DNA of 7,505 bases from an uncultured Ruminococcus sp. (GTDB taxonomy: Bacteria; Bacillota; Clostridia; Oscillospirales; Ruminococcaceae): the NCBI GenBank assembly GCA_945876155.1, contig CAMCMW010000062.1, forward strand, positions 1-7,505, given 5' to 3'. Position numbers and translations under genes: made by a program. How positions within the stretch are numbered: position 1 is the first letter of the stretch; each line of letters opens with the position of its first letter. Shown here one piece after another: positions 1 through 5,815 of this stretch. The notes under the pieces are model-generated. The model was given only the letters and a program-made list of their open reading frames with translations, searched no databases and was not told where the DNA came from.

Positions 1-858
1 GTAAAGCCAGCAGCACTTTTCCACCGCCCAGCATATCATATTCCACTGCATGAGATAGTTTGGCATAACGTTTCTGTAGAGAGATGTTGACGCACCGTAG
101 ACATAGCAGGTCTTTCCGGCATACTGTACCGAAACCGCACCAGAAACCGGGTGTCCCTCATAATAGCACATATAAAGCCGGCAGTGTTCACCAAGACTGT
201 CAAGCATTCTTCTGAAGTATTCACGACTTCTTATACAGAACCCGTCACGCTTTCCGGTTTCCTCCATAAGCATATAAAAGTCGTCCAGCGCCTCCTTACC
301 GCATATCCGGCACTCAACCCCCTTTCTCTCCGCCAGTCTTATATTATACCGCCACTTTTTATGAAAGGATTCAAAAAGCTCCTGACTTGTTCTGCCGTTT
401 ATTTTGAGTACATAGTTGTTTCTTGCCTGTATGGTTGAAAGCTCCGGAGCGTCTGCCTTAAAAGAGAATCCCAAACTTTTTAAAATCCCGATTTCCTCAC
501 TGTCATTTTCAGTGATACACGGGTCAAAGACCACCTCAAACGCCCTGTATTTTTTGCGCAGTATTTCAACCCCCTCCATTATTTCCTCAAGCACTCCCCT
601 GTCCTTGTAATCGCATACCGGACCGTGCGGTGAATAAAGAAAAGTCCTTTTCAGAAAGGGTATCTCCTTTATAAGAACGAGTGCCGAACCTATTATATTG
701 TTACTGCTGTTTCTCACAATTATAATTTCATAGTCCCAGCTGTTTTTAACTCCTGTCCAGCCCACAGACTGCATAAAATTGCCGTTGGGGTGATTTTCAG
801 CAAAGCTTTCGTATTCCTTTATTTTTGCCTGATTTCTTTTGTCCATTATTTCAGTCAT
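1..858 (-). CDS. FemA/FemB-family aminoacyltransferase (peptidoglycan bridge formation), partial
   Basis: Reading the minus strand from the ATG at 858 gives 286 codons without a stop, running off the left edge; the C-terminal part, probably 50 residues or more, is missing. Family hallmarks seen: FMQS...W near residues 28-34, the SPHGP turn at 76-80, KWRYNIRLAERKGV at 168-181, and YGAS followed by RNVMPNYLMQW at 254-272. These match FemABX/MurM proteins, which use aminoacyl-tRNA to add amino acids to the peptide stem of lipid II on the cytoplasmic membrane face. The added amino acid cannot be told from sequence. The start at 858 is preferred because AAAGGA lies 8 nt upstream; an in-frame ATG at 867 would leave no room for a ribosome site. 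The gene is set off from the upstream kinase-like gene by a terminator and 145 bp. Family assignment is strong; substrate and physiological role are inferred. Confidence 0.9.
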   Translation of the reverse strand, partial: MTEIMDKRNQAKIKEYESFAENHPNGNFMQSVGWTGVKNSWDYEIIIVRNSSNNIIGSALVLIKEIPFLKRTFLYSPHGPVCDYKDRGVLEEIMEGVEILRKKYRAFEVVFDPCITENDSEEIGILKSLGFSFKADAPELSTIQARNNYVLKINGRTSQELFESFHKKWRYNIRLAERKGVECRICGKEALDDFYMLMEETGKRDGFCIRSREYFRRMLDSLGEHCRLYMCYYEGHPVSGAVSVQYAGKTCYVYGASTSLYRNVMPNYLMQWNMICWAVEKCCWLY

Positions 859-883
859 CTTTATCATCCTTTTTATAAATAAG

Positions 884-897
884 AATGATGCATCATT
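884..897. promoter_or_regulatory. Perfect 14-bp palindrome in the FemAB leader, possible operator
   Basis: AATGATGCATCATT reads the same on both strands. It lies between the likely -10 box (912-917) and the FemAB start (858), around +8 to +21 of the predicted transcript. That position suits a repressor operator. In RNA it could form only a tight stem with almost no loop, so a DNA site is more likely. The binding protein is unknown. Confidence 0.35.
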
Positions 898-911
898 TTT
901 AAAGCGCTCGT

Positions 912-917
912 ATATTA
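912..917 (-). promoter_or_regulatory. Probable -10 box of the FemAB promoter
   Basis: The minus strand reads TAATAT here, 54 bp before the FemAB ATG and downstream of the kinase-like gene's terminator. The matching -35 region (about 935-940) is poor, so this promoter is weak, activator-dependent, or misplaced by a few bases. Confidence 0.35.
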
Positions 918-940
918 GACGACTGAAAATACAAAAATGT

Positions 941-964
941 TGCAGGAAATAAAATTTTTCTGCA
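941..964. promoter_or_regulatory. Imperfect 24-bp inverted repeat upstream of the FemAB promoter
   Basis: TGCAG at 941-945 pairs with CTGCA at 960-964, and the next bases continue as AAA opposite TTT after one mismatch, with an AT-rich centre. It lies just upstream of the expected -35 of FemAB and touches the U-tract of the preceding terminator. It may be an operator, or a second weak 3' hairpin for the kinase-like transcript. Confidence 0.3.
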
Positions 965-996
965 ATAAAAACAGCCACAGTTAAAATCTGCGGCTG
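965..996 (-). terminator. Rho-independent terminator after the kinase-like gene
   Basis: On the minus strand CAGCCGCAG (996-988) pairs with CTGTGGCTG (980-972) around a 7-nt AU loop: nine pairs including one G-U, followed directly by TTTTTATT. It starts 8 bp after the stop codon at 1004-1006, closing the MATE/kinase-like unit. Confidence 0.85.
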
Positions 997-1003
997 AATA
1001 TTT

Positions 1004-1600
1004 TTATTTCACCGTTTCAGCGATAATCTCGGCACTCTTTTCAATACCGTAAAATCCGCTGTCGATACAAAGCTGATAGTTATGGGGTTCTCCCCACTCC
1101 TGTCCGGTGAAGTTACGGCAATAGACACGCCTTTTCTTGTCCTTCTCTTTAAGACGCTTTTCCGGGTTTTTAGCGTCATCTCCGTATACTGCAACTATTC
1201 TGTTTGCACGTTTTTCAGTTGATGCGTGGATAAAAACGTTCATGCAGTCGGTTCTGTCACGAAGTATGTAATCGGCGCACCTGCCTACTATCACACATTT
1301 TCCCTCGTCAGCCGCCTTACATATTATCTCCCTCTGCACATTGAACACCTCGTTATAAAGCGACATCATACCGCCGTCGGGGTTGTTTCCCACAGACAGG
1401 TTAAACAGCAGACTTGTTGTTGCGGAGGCGTACTCACCGCTTTGCTCGATAAACTTTTCTGAAAGACCGCTTTCTCTTGCCGCAGTCTCAATAATTTCCC
1501 TGTCAAGGAATTTCCAGCCCAGCTTTTCAGCCACAGTTTTGCCGATAAGCCTGCCGCCGCTGCCGTATTCACGGCTTATGGTTATAATATTGATACTCAT
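1004..1600 (-). CDS. Cytidylate kinase-like family protein
   Basis: The 198-residue protein fits the Cytidylate_kin2 family, P-loop-type proteins related to nucleotide kinases. Seen: an N-terminal ISREYGSGGRLIGK loop (residues 8-21) as the phosphate-binding region, LDREII at 32-37, VIVGR at 103-107, and a C-terminal lid-like segment with DKKRR (154-158), TGQEWG (165-170) and YQLCIDS (175-181). The start at 1600 is chosen because GGAG sits 6 nt upstream; an ATG 12 bp earlier overlaps that site. It lies 35 bp after the MATE gene with no terminator between, so the two are probably co-transcribed. True CMP kinase (Cmk) is a different, better conserved protein. Members of this family are often annotated as cytidylate kinase by similarity, but the real substrate is generally unknown, so I do not assign one. 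Confidence 0.88.
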   Translation of the reverse strand: MSINIITISREYGSGGRLIGKTVAEKLGWKFLDREIIETAARESGLSEKFIEQSGEYASATTSLLFNLSVGNNPDGGMMSLYNEVFNVQREIICKAADEGKCVIVGRCADYILRDRTDCMNVFIHASTEKRANRIVAVYGDDAKNPEKRLKEKDKKRRVYCRNFTGQEWGEPHNYQLCIDSGFYGIEKSAEIIAETVK

Positions 1601-1635
1601 AAAAAACTCCATTCTGCCGCCGGTAAGACGGCTTG

Positions 1636-3021
1636 TTATAAAATTGCAACTTTCTTCCTGTATATTCTTTTAAGCAGTAACACACCCACTGCGGCGGTCA
1701 GAATTTCTGCGATCGGGAAAGAAACCCATACCAGCCAGTCAAGCTCCGGTGACTTTTCCGCAATATAAACAAAGAGAAATACAAACGGGAAAATGAATAC
1801 GACCTGACGGCATACTGATATGACCAGTGACTCCAGACCTCCGCCCAGAGCCTGAAAAATCCCCTGTAAGGCTATATTCGCACCGGCAAATACAAAGCTT
1901 AAAGAAATCACTCTCATGGCGCTGATACAAAGCTCCAGTGTTTCTCCGGAAAGTCCGAAAACTGACGAAAGCGGTGACGCTAAAATCTCTGCCGCAATTG
2001 TACCCACTGCCATGATTATCAATGTGTAGAACATTCCGTATTTCATACCGTCGGTAATTCTTTTCCGGTTTCCCATGCCGTGGCTGTATGATATGACTGG
2101 TGTTATAGCGTCTCTCAGTCCGAACGCCGCAAACAGAATAAACTGCTGTATCTTGTAAAACAGTCCGTAGGCTGTAACCATAGACTCGCCTATTCTGACA
2201 AGTATTATGTTAAGACCGTAAGTCATAAAGGACATAAGTGCCTGTGCAATAATAGCCGGAAGTCCGATAGAATATATCTCCTTTATAATTCCTGCCGACG
2301 GTTTCATGTATCTGATACCATTTTTTATATCCTTGTTTACTTTAAAATGGAACACAAGTGCAAGCAGGAATGAAACACACTGTCCGGCAACAGTTGCCAC
2401 AGCAGCACCCTTTACCCCCATTTCCGGGAATCCCAGCCAGCCGTAGATCATTACCGGGTCCAGTACAATATTCACTGCCGCACCGGCTATCTGAGCAATT
2501 GTAGAATAAACTGAATGTCCTGCCGACTGGAGCAGTTTTTCAAAGACCGCAAAGAAAACGATTCCCGGCGAAACAATACAGCAAAGGCTCAGGTAGTCAT
2601 TTGCCATGTCTGCAATCAGCGGATTTGAGGTCTGGGAAGAAATGTAAATATCTGTTCCGAACAGACCAAACAGCAGAAACACCGCATATATAACAATACC
2701 CATAAACATTGCATTTCCCGCTGACTTCGACGCCTTTTCCCTGTCACCCTGTCCAAGGGACTTTGAAACGAGTGCATTTGCGCCAACCCCTGTTCCTATT
2801 GCAATTGCGACCATAAGCATCTGAAACGGAAAAGCAAGCGTTAACGCATTTATTGCCTCTTCTCCGTGTTCTTTCATGTTTGAAACGAAAGCGCTGTCCA
2901 CAATGTTGTACACCGCCTGCAAAACCATTGACAGAATCATTGGTATTCCCATTGAAAGCATAAGCCTGCCAACCGGTGCTGAGGACATTTTACTGTCAGA
3001 AATTTCTTTTTGTTTACCCAT
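1636..3021 (-). CDS. MATE family efflux transporter (MepA/NorM-like)
   Basis: The 461-residue protein is very hydrophobic, consistent with the usual 12 membrane helices and the family's normal length of about 450. Family features: a short polar N-terminus, then IPMILSMVLQAVYNIVDSAFVS (25-47), GTGVGANALVSKSLGQGDREKA (76-97), the DPVMIYG...GVKGAAVAT stretch (188-210) at the end of the first half, a second-half repeat beginning near GLPAIIAQ (253-260), and QALGGGLES (390-398). MATE proteins export drugs or metabolites in exchange for Na+ or H+; the substrate here is unknown. The start at 3021 is set by GGAGG 7 nt upstream. A longer reading from 3120 is rejected because it would run through the promoter and leader hairpin. 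The gene leads a two-gene unit with the kinase-like gene and is probably controlled by leader attenuation. Confidence 0.93.
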   Translation of the reverse strand: MGKQKEISDSKMSSAPVGRLMLSMGIPMILSMVLQAVYNIVDSAFVSNMKEHGEEAINALTLAFPFQMLMVAIAIGTGVGANALVSKSLGQGDREKASKSAGNAMFMGIVIYAVFLLFGLFGTDIYISSQTSNPLIADMANDYLSLCCIVSPGIVFFAVFEKLLQSAGHSVYSTIAQIAGAAVNIVLDPVMIYGWLGFPEMGVKGAAVATVAGQCVSFLLALVFHFKVNKDIKNGIRYMKPSAGIIKEIYSIGLPAIIAQALMSFMTYGLNIILVRIGESMVTAYGLFYKIQQFILFAAFGLRDAITPVISYSHGMGNRKRITDGMKYGMFYTLIIMAVGTIAAEILASPLSSVFGLSGETLELCISAMRVISLSFVFAGANIALQGIFQALGGGLESLVISVCRQVVFIFPFVFLFVYIAEKSPELDWLVWVSFPIAEILTAAVGVLLLKRIYRKKVAIL

Positions 3022-3028
3022 TACTTTA

Positions 3029-3033
3029 CCTCC
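3029..3033 (-). promoter_or_regulatory. Strong ribosome binding site of the MATE gene
   Basis: GGAGG on the minus strand, 7 nt before the ATG at 3021, decides the MATE start. It follows the U-rich tail of the leader hairpin within a few bases, so it is translated only if transcription passes the hairpin. Confidence 0.85.
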
Positions 3034-3034
3034 A

Positions 3035-3099
3035 GAAAAAATAAAAAAATCGTGCAGCCAATCGAAATCTGGATTTATGCCGATTAAGCTACACGATTT
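3035..3099 (-). promoter_or_regulatory. Terminator-like attenuator hairpin in the MATE leader
   Basis: In minus-strand RNA the arm 3099-3081 pairs with 3064-3047: eight pairs (AAAUCGUG/CACGAUUU), a G-U, three pairs, a G-U beside a bulged U, then five more pairs. The 16-nt apex can form a small AAAU/AUUU inner stem. The outer arm runs straight into a U-rich tract (UUUUUUUAUUUUUU), so this has the form of an intrinsic terminator. It sits between the MATE promoter and ribosome site, not after a gene: the upstream cellulase has its own terminator at 3183-3214. Premature termination, relieved by an unknown signal, is the inferred role. Confidence 0.6.
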
Positions 3100-3108
3100 A
3101 TTACAATC

Positions 3109-3138
3109 ATTATACCACATTTCCGGTCAGTTTTGTAA
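3109..3138 (-). promoter_or_regulatory. MATE promoter with extended -10
   Basis: The minus strand shows TGGTATAAT (3117-3109), a consensus -10 with the TGn extension. A weak -35 candidate, TTACAA, lies at 3138-3133 with 18-bp spacing. Transcription would start near 3102, at the foot of the leader hairpin, giving a leader of about 80 nt. Confidence 0.7.
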
Positions 3139-3182
3139 TAGGCAGAATATACAATTTTCAAATTGAATCAAAAACTATTTTT

Positions 3183-3214
3183 ATAAAACAACTCCGGAAA
3201 AATTTCCGGAGCTG
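3183..3214 (-). terminator. Rho-independent terminator after the GH9 gene
   Basis: The minus strand holds CTCCGGAAA (3211-3203) and TTTCCGGAG (3200-3192), a perfect 9-bp stem that extends to 12 pairs with CAG/TTG at the base (one G-U), followed by TTTTAT. The stem base lies 10 bp after the GH9 stop codon. The symmetric stem could also act on the other strand, though no gene faces it. Confidence 0.85.
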
Positions 3215-3224
3215 TATTCATTGT

Positions 3225-5570
3225 TTATTTTCCGAGGTCTGAATGTGAAATTACCATTGCAATATAATTCATTAACATTGCACTGTCAGCGGAGTCTATA
3301 ACACCGTCACGAACGCAGTCTGCATTTGCAAGACCAGTATCTTCAATCGTAATTTTGGAAGGATTGAGCAGGTACATATTAAGCAGTACAGCGTCTGATA
3401 CTACTACTGTACCGTCAAGATCCACGTCACCGTAATTTGTAGGATTAACGTTCGGAACTGACGGAGACGGATTGTCATTTGCAGTTGTCTGGGTTGTTGT
3501 TGTTACAGTAACAGCTGTTGTTTTCACTGTGGTTGACTCAGGAGTGCTTACAGTTGTTTCCGGTACACTGACTGCAGATGAGCTGTAAATACAGGTAATG
3601 GTATCAATATTTACCGTGCCTGTCTGACACCACCAGCAGCCTATCTGGAATACACCGTCATACTGAATTTCATCCTGGATTGATTTCACGTCAAATTCAA
3701 TTGTACCGCTGCTGCCGTTTACATTCATAGTACCGCCGCCCAGGTCTTTCCAGTTACCGGAACTTGTAACACTGATACCGCCTGTCATTGACGGACTTCC
3801 GATATCGCCGTTTGCTGAGAAGTTAACGATAATTTTTTCAGCCTTGGCACCCTCCGGAAGAAAATCCGAAATTTTTATCTGTGTGAATTTACCAGAATCA
3901 CTTGACATATCAAGCTGTGTATTTACAGTAATGACCTTTGTTCCGCTGGTCGGATTTGCCTGTGTTACTGAAGTTGAAGTTGTCTTTGGTGTTGATGCTG
4001 AGGTTGTCTGTGAAGTCGAAACTGAGGTTGAAGATGAGGTTGTAGTTGTATGTGTAAAGGATGAAACTGTTGTTGAAGTAGTTGTTGTTACTGTTGTAAC
4101 AGGTGTTGTTGTAGTCGTTGTTGTTGTAGTCGGAGGAGTAACAGTTCCGCCGGAAACGCCCGGTACTGATGAATCTACAGACTGTCCTGAACCGTATTTG
4201 AGATAAAGACCGGCAAGTGCGCCTACAAATGCGGCATTGTAGTCAGTTGCGACTTCTGTATACTCATACTTGTCTGCCTCGTCATAATAGTTGTCGCTGT
4301 TGTCAGGACCTCCGACAAGTGCGCCTACAAGGACGTGCTTATACGCAACTCCCCTGTTTTCAGACGGGAAATCATTATAACCGGACGCTGCTCTGTGGTG
4401 CGGCTGAGTTACAGAATTGCTGCTGTAGCCTACCATGTAGCAGTAGCCTGCATTGTTGTTTCCGAAGAGATAATCCATCTGTCCCTTAGCCCAGGCTGAG
4501 TATGTTGAGGAGTTGTTGTGCTTGTCGTAAACAAGTCCCATTAACTGCTGAGCAGTGTTATATCTTGCTGAACCCCAGTTTGTGTGACAGGCATATCCCT
4601 GGGGAGTTGTATTGCCGTTTTTCAGCACGTCAATATTTGCTGAAACTCTGTTCCATTCGTTTGCATAAATTGCGTTGACTGCCGGCCATACGCTGTCCCA
4701 GCAAAGCGGCTGGTTGGTCGTGTATGCCCAGTTGGACTGGCTTATCCAGCTTGCACAGTCTGACTTGTAAGAAGAAGTGTTTGTAGCCTTGTAAAGCAGG
4801 ATTGACGCAAGTGCCAGGTCATCAAGATAGCTTGTACCCTGATAGTAGGACTGTGACTGGTGATTTGCCTTGTTGTTTGACTTGGCAAAGCTGTAAAGTG
4901 CCTGTGCGTAAGTCAGATCCTCTTTATTGCCGAAATTTATGTAGTTCATGGCAAGGGCTGCGGCTGTTTCAGCAACTACGTCTGTACATGGATTGCTTGA
5001 TGTTGCAAAATAAGCCGGTCTTGCAAGAGTCTGATTTTCCGGCGGACACCACTGTGCATGGTCTGTATCGCCGTCGCCCACCTGATAGCAGAACGCCTGA
5101 ACTGTTGAACCGCTCATAACTGTACATCTCTTGAAATAATCACAGAAATAGTCAGTGATTGTCTGAAGGTGGGCAGCCTGTCCGGTCTGGGTGAAAGCGT
5201 CCTTGAACTCGTAGTAGCCCCAGCCCAGCATTGTTGCTGAGTATGCGCCGGGAAGTCCGAACTTGACATGGTCGCCGGCGTCGTGGAAACCGCCGCTTAA
5301 ATCCATTGTACCGTAAGGTGTGGATACGCTTGAATCGTAAGTGTGGCAGTCGTCACGCCAGTCAAGCTGTGATTTTTCTCCGACCTGCGGTCCGCACATA
5401 TTTGCGTCGTAAAGGTAGAGCGAATACTGCAGTGCCTTTGCATAGTTTACGCTCACTGCCGCATCTGCTTTTTCCTCTGTTACAGCCATCGGAGCAACAA
5501 GCGCTGTAACCGCTACCGTTGCACAGGTTACTGCTGCTTTGATTCTGTTCAGTAATTTTGAACTCTTCAT
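3225..5570 (-). CDS. Secreted GH9 cellulase with C-terminal dockerin (cellulosomal)
   Basis: 781 residues. Order of parts: signal peptide (1-37; basic start, hydrophobic core, ADA cleavage motif); GH9 catalytic domain (about 38-462); Thr-rich linker (479-540); a module of about 120 residues (544-665), probably carbohydrate-binding; a second Thr-rich linker (670-708); dockerin (712-778). GH9 hydrolyses beta-1,4-glucan with inversion. Catalytic motifs are intact: GGFHDAGDHVKF with Asp97 and Asp100, the PHHR motif at 390-393, and the signature YYDEADKYEYTEVATDYNA with acid Glu439. Dockerin loop 1 is canonical (D715, D717, D719, D726); loop 2 has Val753 where Asp or Asn is usual. The middle module has Trp607 and a Cys-Trp-Trp-Cys at 645-648; it might belong to a CBM family known from R. 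flavefaciens GH9 enzymes (CBM79), which I cannot confirm. The start at 5570 has GGGAG 8 nt upstream; a longer reading to 5651 would include the promoter. The enzyme should bind a scaffoldin cohesin outside the cell. Confidence 0.95.
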   Translation of the reverse strand: MKSSKLLNRIKAAVTCATVAVTALVAPMAVTEEKADAAVSVNYAKALQYSLYLYDANMCGPQVGEKSQLDWRDDCHTYDSSVSTPYGTMDLSGGFHDAGDHVKFGLPGAYSATMLGWGYYEFKDAFTQTGQAAHLQTITDYFCDYFKRCTVMSGSTVQAFCYQVGDGDTDHAQWCPPENQTLARPAYFATSSNPCTDVVAETAAALAMNYINFGNKEDLTYAQALYSFAKSNNKANHQSQSYYQGTSYLDDLALASILLYKATNTSSYKSDCASWISQSNWAYTTNQPLCWDSVWPAVNAIYANEWNRVSANIDVLKNGNTTPQGYACHTNWGSARYNTAQQLMGLVYDKHNNSSTYSAWAKGQMDYLFGNNNAGYCYMVGYSSNSVTQPHHRAASGYNDFPSENRGVAYKHVLVGALVGGPDNSDNYYDEADKYEYTEVATDYNAAFVGALAGLYLKYGSGQSVDSSVPGVSGGTVTPPTTTTTTTTTPVTTVTTTTSTTVSSFTHTTTTSSSTSVSTSQTTSASTPKTTSTSVTQANPTSGTKVITVNTQLDMSSDSGKFTQIKISDFLPEGAKAEKIIVNFSANGDIGSPSMTGGISVTSSGNWKDLGGGTMNVNGSSGTIEFDVKSIQDEIQYDGVFQIGCWWCQTGTVNIDTITCIYSSSAVSVPETTVSTPESTTVKTTAVTVTTTTQTTANDNPSPSVPNVNPTNYGDVDLDGTVVVSDAVLLNMYLLNPSKITIEDTGLANADCVRDGVIDSADSAMLMNYIAMVISHSDLGK
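3447..3563 (-). repeat. Low-complexity Thr/Ser/Pro linker, second copy
   Basis: Encodes residues 670-708 of the GH9 protein, dominated by Thr, Val, Ser and Pro, joining the middle module to the dockerin. The DNA is a degenerate run of ACN codons. Flexible Thr-rich linkers between modules are typical of Ruminococcus cellulosomal enzymes. Confidence 0.8.
3951..4136 (-). repeat. Low-complexity Thr-rich linker, first copy
   Basis: Encodes residues 479-540 of the GH9 protein, including nine Thr in a row (481-489), then mixed Thr/Ser/Val. Codons are mainly ACA, ACT and ACG, giving imperfect triplet repeats prone to length change. It separates the catalytic domain from the middle module and is a likely O-glycosylation target by analogy with other secreted Thr-rich linkers. 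Its antisense reads as a false poly-Val frame. Confidence 0.85.
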
Positions 5571-5578
5571 CAGATAAT

Positions 5579-5586
5579 CTCCCTTT
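5579..5586 (-). promoter_or_regulatory. Ribosome binding site of the GH9 gene
   Basis: AAAGGGAG on the minus strand ends 8 nt before the ATG at 5570. It fixes the start directly ahead of the signal peptide (MKSSKLLNRIK...). Confidence 0.8.
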
Positions 5587-5616
5587 CGTAAATAAAAAAA
5601 ATAAACGTACATTTTC

Positions 5617-5645
5617 ATTATACAATATTTCCCGTAAGAAATTAT
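5617..5645 (-). promoter_or_regulatory. GH9 promoter: consensus -10, weak -35
   Basis: TATAAT on the minus strand (5622-5617), 46 bp before the ATG, puts the transcript start near 5610 and gives a leader of about 40 nt with an 8-T run. At 17-bp spacing the -35 hexamer would be ATAATT (5645-5640), far from consensus, as expected for an activator-dependent promoter. The phased repeats begin in this -35 region. Confidence 0.6.
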
Positions 5646-5681
5646 TAACAAATTATGAACAGTGTATTAATAAATTATGAA
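5643..5681. repeat. Two 17-bp direct repeats upstream of the GH9 promoter (phased half-sites)
   Basis: TATTAACAAATTATGAA (5643-5659) recurs as TATTAATAAATTATGAA (5665-5681), 16 of 17 identical, start to start 22 bp, or two helical turns. Read more finely, hexamers fall every 11 bp: TTAACA (5645), TGAACA (5656), TTAATA (5667), TGAAAT (5678), with AATTA spacers between most. The array covers roughly -33 to -71 of the GH9 promoter. Tandem 11-bp spacing is the pattern bound by OmpR/PhoB-type response regulators; assigning a regulator here is inference. Confidence 0.65.
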
Positions 5682-5739
5682 ATTACACCATTTTGTCTGA
5701 ATTCACAGCACAATAGTATAATACACATATCAATTCAGC

Positions 5740-5781
5740 CAAAATAAAAGCTTTCCAGCAGAAAACACCGGAAAGCTTTTA
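5740..5781 (-). terminator. Rho-independent terminator after amt-PII
   Basis: AAAAGCTTTCC (5746-5756) and GGAAAGCTTTT (5770-5780) form a perfect 11-bp stem around a 13-nt loop. On the minus strand it ends in TTTTATTTT. Flanking A and T runs make it potentially bidirectional. It lies 35 bp after the amt stop codon and separates that gene from the GH9 promoter. Confidence 0.85.
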
Positions 5782-5815
5782 AAAAATATGAGGGTTTTAA
5801 GTATAACTTAATAGC

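Noticed and set aside
151..438. Plus-strand open frames at 151-438 and 416-610
   Set aside because: Both lie antisense to the FemAB gene, whose minus-strand frame is open throughout and carries clear family motifs.
1613..1635. Small GC-rich inverted repeat (GCCG...CGGC) between the MATE and kinase-like genes
   Set aside because: Only a 4-bp stem with a 9-nt loop and no following U-tract, so it is not supported as a terminator or processing site.
1226..1673. Plus-strand and alternate minus-strand frames over the kinase-like gene
   Set aside because: They are shadows of the conserved Cytidylate_kin2 frame and show no domain or ribosome site.
3022..3120. N-terminal extension of the MATE protein from an ATG at 3120
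   Set aside because: The added 33 codons overlap the -10 box, the leader hairpin and the ribosome site, have no family likeness, and a strong GGAGG serves the ATG at 3021.
3152..3165. Palindrome CAATTT-TC-AAATTG upstream of the MATE promoter
   Set aside because: Six-bp AT-rich arms in an AT-rich spacer are expected by chance; its position near -50 is compatible with an operator but nothing else supports it.
3844..4206. Plus-strand open frame of about 120 codons rich in Val
   Set aside because: It is the antisense of the Thr-rich linker and neighbouring GH9 sequence; ACN codons read backwards give Val. No ribosome site or protein family is seen.
5571..5651. N-terminal extension of the GH9 protein from an ATG at 5651
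   Set aside because: It would include the TATAAT box and put 27 extra residues before a well-formed signal peptide; GGGAG fits the ATG at 5570.
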